In this document: positions 62,652-64,000 of the stretch, one piece after another
Layout: every line of letters begins with the position of its first letter
Position numbering within the stretch: the first letter of the stretch is position 1
Assembly (NCBI RefSeq): GCF_000014885.1
Contig: NC_011566.1
Coordinates: 2,399,501-2,463,500, forward strand
Source of the DNA: Shewanella piezotolerans WP3
Lineage (GTDB): Bacteria; Pseudomonadota; Gammaproteobacteria; Enterobacterales; Shewanellaceae
Direction: 5' to 3'
Length of the DNA stretch: 64,000 bases
Translations under genes and position numbers: made by a program
The notes under the pieces: generated by a model
The model's input: the letters and a program-made list of their open reading frames with translations, nothing else
What the model was told of the DNA's origin: nothing
Database searches by the model: none

Positions 62652-63434
62652 ATGAAAAAATTATATTTAGGCTGCGTTGCAGCATTACTGTCATTTCAAG
62701 TTTCAGCCAACCTATTAGTCAATCCAACCCGAGTAGAGCTCGATAACCTCAAAAATCGTAGCGCGGTATTTTCTCTTATCAACCGTAGCGAACAGCCATC
62801 ACGGTATAATGTTTATTTTGAAGATAAGCAGATGTTAGACTCTGGTGAGTTTGTCACTCTAGAGAAAGATTCCGCTGACTTTTCATTAGCTAAATACGTT
62901 CGTTACTCACCTCGTAGAGTTAATATTGAACCAGAACAAGCGGTTAAGATTCGTTTAGCGGCTAGGTTACCTAAATCAATTAAAACAGGTGAATACCGTA
63001 GTTATATGGTGTTCCACCAGATTCCGCTAGCACCTGTTAAAAGTGAAATCGACGCACAACAATCTGATGTGTTTAGCCTAAGTATTTCTGCATTTTTGAA
63101 AATCTCTGTGCCTGTAATATTAAGAGTCGGAGAATTAGATAGTGAACTGACAATTGCTAATAGTGCCATCGATGCTGGTCGTCATACCGTCCAAGTTACG
63201 CTGCAAAGAAACGGCGAGAGAAGTACTTATGGTGATTTAGAGGTTTTTGATGCCGCAACTAACCAGATAGTTGGCGTATCTAAAAATGTAGCCATTTATA
63301 CTGAACTTACTGAGCGCATCTTTTCAATACCGCTCACTCAGAGTGTTGCCGCAGATGCGAAGTTACAGGTTCGCTACACAGAAAATAACAAGCTTAATAA
63401 GCCAAAGACTGTCACGGTGAATCTAGCGCTATAA
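62652..63434 (+). CDS. PapD-like periplasmic fimbrial chaperone
   Basis: 260 residues. After the signal peptide (1-19, VSA) the immunoglobulin-like first domain begins NLLVNPTRVELDNLKNRSAVFSLINRSEQPSRYNVYF; SPRRVNIEPEQAVKIRLAARLPKSIKTGEYRSYMVF is the chaperone G-strand region with conserved basic residue. It should stabilise the pilin upstream and deliver it to an outer-membrane usher. It follows the DUF4402 gene by 188 bases and precedes an incomplete gene by 5 bases. Confidence 0.87.
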   Translation: MKKLYLGCVAALLSFQVSANLLVNPTRVELDNLKNRSAVFSLINRSEQPSRYNVYFEDKQMLDSGEFVTLEKDSADFSLAKYVRYSPRRVNIEPEQAVKIRLAARLPKSIKTGEYRSYMVFHQIPLAPVKSEIDAQQSDVFSLSISAFLKISVPVILRVGELDSELTIANSAIDAGRHTVQVTLQRNGERSTYGDLEVFDAATNQIVGVSKNVAIYTELTERIFSIPLTQSVAADAKLQVRYTENNKLNKPKTVTVNLAL

Positions 63435-63439
63435 TCTTT

Positions 63440-64000
63440 GTGGAGCAGCTTCTTCATTTATTGCAATTTATTCGCTGGCTGACATTAGCAGCGATTTTGG
63501 CTACAACGCTCACTTATTCGACTCCCTCTAATGTCGGCGAAAAGACCGGCATAGTAAAACGATCCTTAGTTTATTTGCCATTGGCTAATTCACAAATAGA
63601 GGATGAGGCTTTCATTCTACCTAAGGTCGATAAAGAAGCGCTGAGAGAGGTGATAGTAAATAAAGAAAACCCATTAGAAGAGTTGAATCTTGTTAGCGCC
63701 TCATCCGTCATTCCTCGAGTAAACTCTAGTCGTCTAGATAAAGATCTTTACACTGAAGAACACAATATAATTTCCGATCAAACGATTTCAATAAGCACCG
63801 CTAGTCGGTCTTCAAAACTCAAGTTTACTCCTATACCTGCAACTGTCGAGAGTAACGATATCGGGTTACCGGAGGCTAATTCAACGTTAACTGTGCATCC
63901 TATTAAATTGATTGTTGAGGCGGGAGTCGATGAGAAAGTATGTAATAGGAATATCGCAAGGCCATATAGAATACAAGGTGTGAATGAAGAGCTTTTTTTG
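63440..64000 (+). CDS. Partial gene, possible outer-membrane usher of the fimbrial locus
   Basis: An open frame from GTG 63440 runs 187 codons to the window edge. It starts VEQLLHLLQFIRWLTLAAI, a possible signal segment, and is then polar and Ser/Asn-rich (about residues 30-165), before a region ending VCNRNIARPYRIQGVNEELFL. By position after a pilin and a chaperone an usher is expected, but the visible part is a poorly conserved N-terminal stretch without diagnostic motif. No strong ribosome site precedes the GTG, so translational coupling to the chaperone gene is likely. Confidence 0.5.
   Translation, partial: MEQLLHLLQFIRWLTLAAILATTLTYSTPSNVGEKTGIVKRSLVYLPLANSQIEDEAFILPKVDKEALREVIVNKENPLEELNLVSASSVIPRVNSSRLDKDLYTEEHNIISDQTISISTASRSSKLKFTPIPATVESNDIGLPEANSTLTVHPIKLIVEAGVDEKVCNRNIARPYRIQGVNEELFL

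Noticed and set aside
1..64000. Prophage, CRISPR array or genomic island boundary
   Set aside because: No integrase, phage structural genes, regularly spaced repeats or cas genes were seen; the mobile sequences are small non-coding elements only.

Overview
The window looks like a chromosomal segment of a marine Shewanella or a close alteromonad. This is inferred from gene content and synteny (cmoAB near aspS-yebC-ruvCAB, fused thiDE, long-form FadE with FadR- and PsrA-type sites, an imuA-imuB-dnaE2 cassette), from the AT-leaning composition, and from short inverted-repeat elements of a kind I associate with that genus. No database search was run. I see no prophage, CRISPR array, rRNA gene or intact insertion sequence.

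Layout. 1-400: a tRNA-Asp gene with one extra base, its terminator, then a decayed second tRNA-Asp copy with a second copy of the terminator. 0.45-7.4 kb: a DHH phosphoesterase, then a soxR / RND-efflux divergon with a SoxR box on each side. 7.4-8.1 kb: a perfect hairpin and a 267-bp MITE-like element. 8.1-13.5 kb: a CPA1-type antiporter, fadE and a YafJ-like amidotransferase. 13.7-20.4 kb: an 1831-residue hybrid sensor kinase and its HD-GYP response regulator. 20.6-25.1 kb: a DUF3108 protein, an alkyltransferase-like protein, a beta-barrel protein, nested repeat elements and a POT transporter. 25.2-32.8 kb: peptide deformylase, the LexA-controlled mutasome imuA-imuB-dnaE2, and a DTW-domain protein. 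33-35.7 kb: DUF2059, hemolysin III and an unknown membrane protein. 35.8-42.7 kb: a TPP riboswitch and thiC-thiDE-thiF-thiS-thiG-thiH. 42.8-44.3 kb: an acetyltransferase, a stand-alone receiver and a small FlgC-tail-like protein.

The most unusual stretch is 44.3-52.9 kb, read leftward as one tightly packed set: cmoA, cmoB, a retropepsin-like lipoprotein, a 7TM protein with an apparently inactive transglutaminase domain, a RimK-like ATP-grasp ligase, an M3-peptidase-like protein without the zinc motif, a DUF3541-like exported protein and a LysR regulator. The retropepsin / transglutaminase / ATP-grasp trio has been noted in comparative genomics of amidoligases. The coupled pseudo-M3 and DUF3541-like genes are the part I would call potentially undescribed.

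53-56 kb holds a diguanylate cyclase with three periplasmic solute-binding domains and a truncated relative of the MITE. 56.2-61 kb carries aspS, yebC and ruvCAB. The right end starts a fimbrial locus: two DUF4402-like pilins on opposite strands, a PapD-like chaperone and a gene cut by the window edge that could be the usher.
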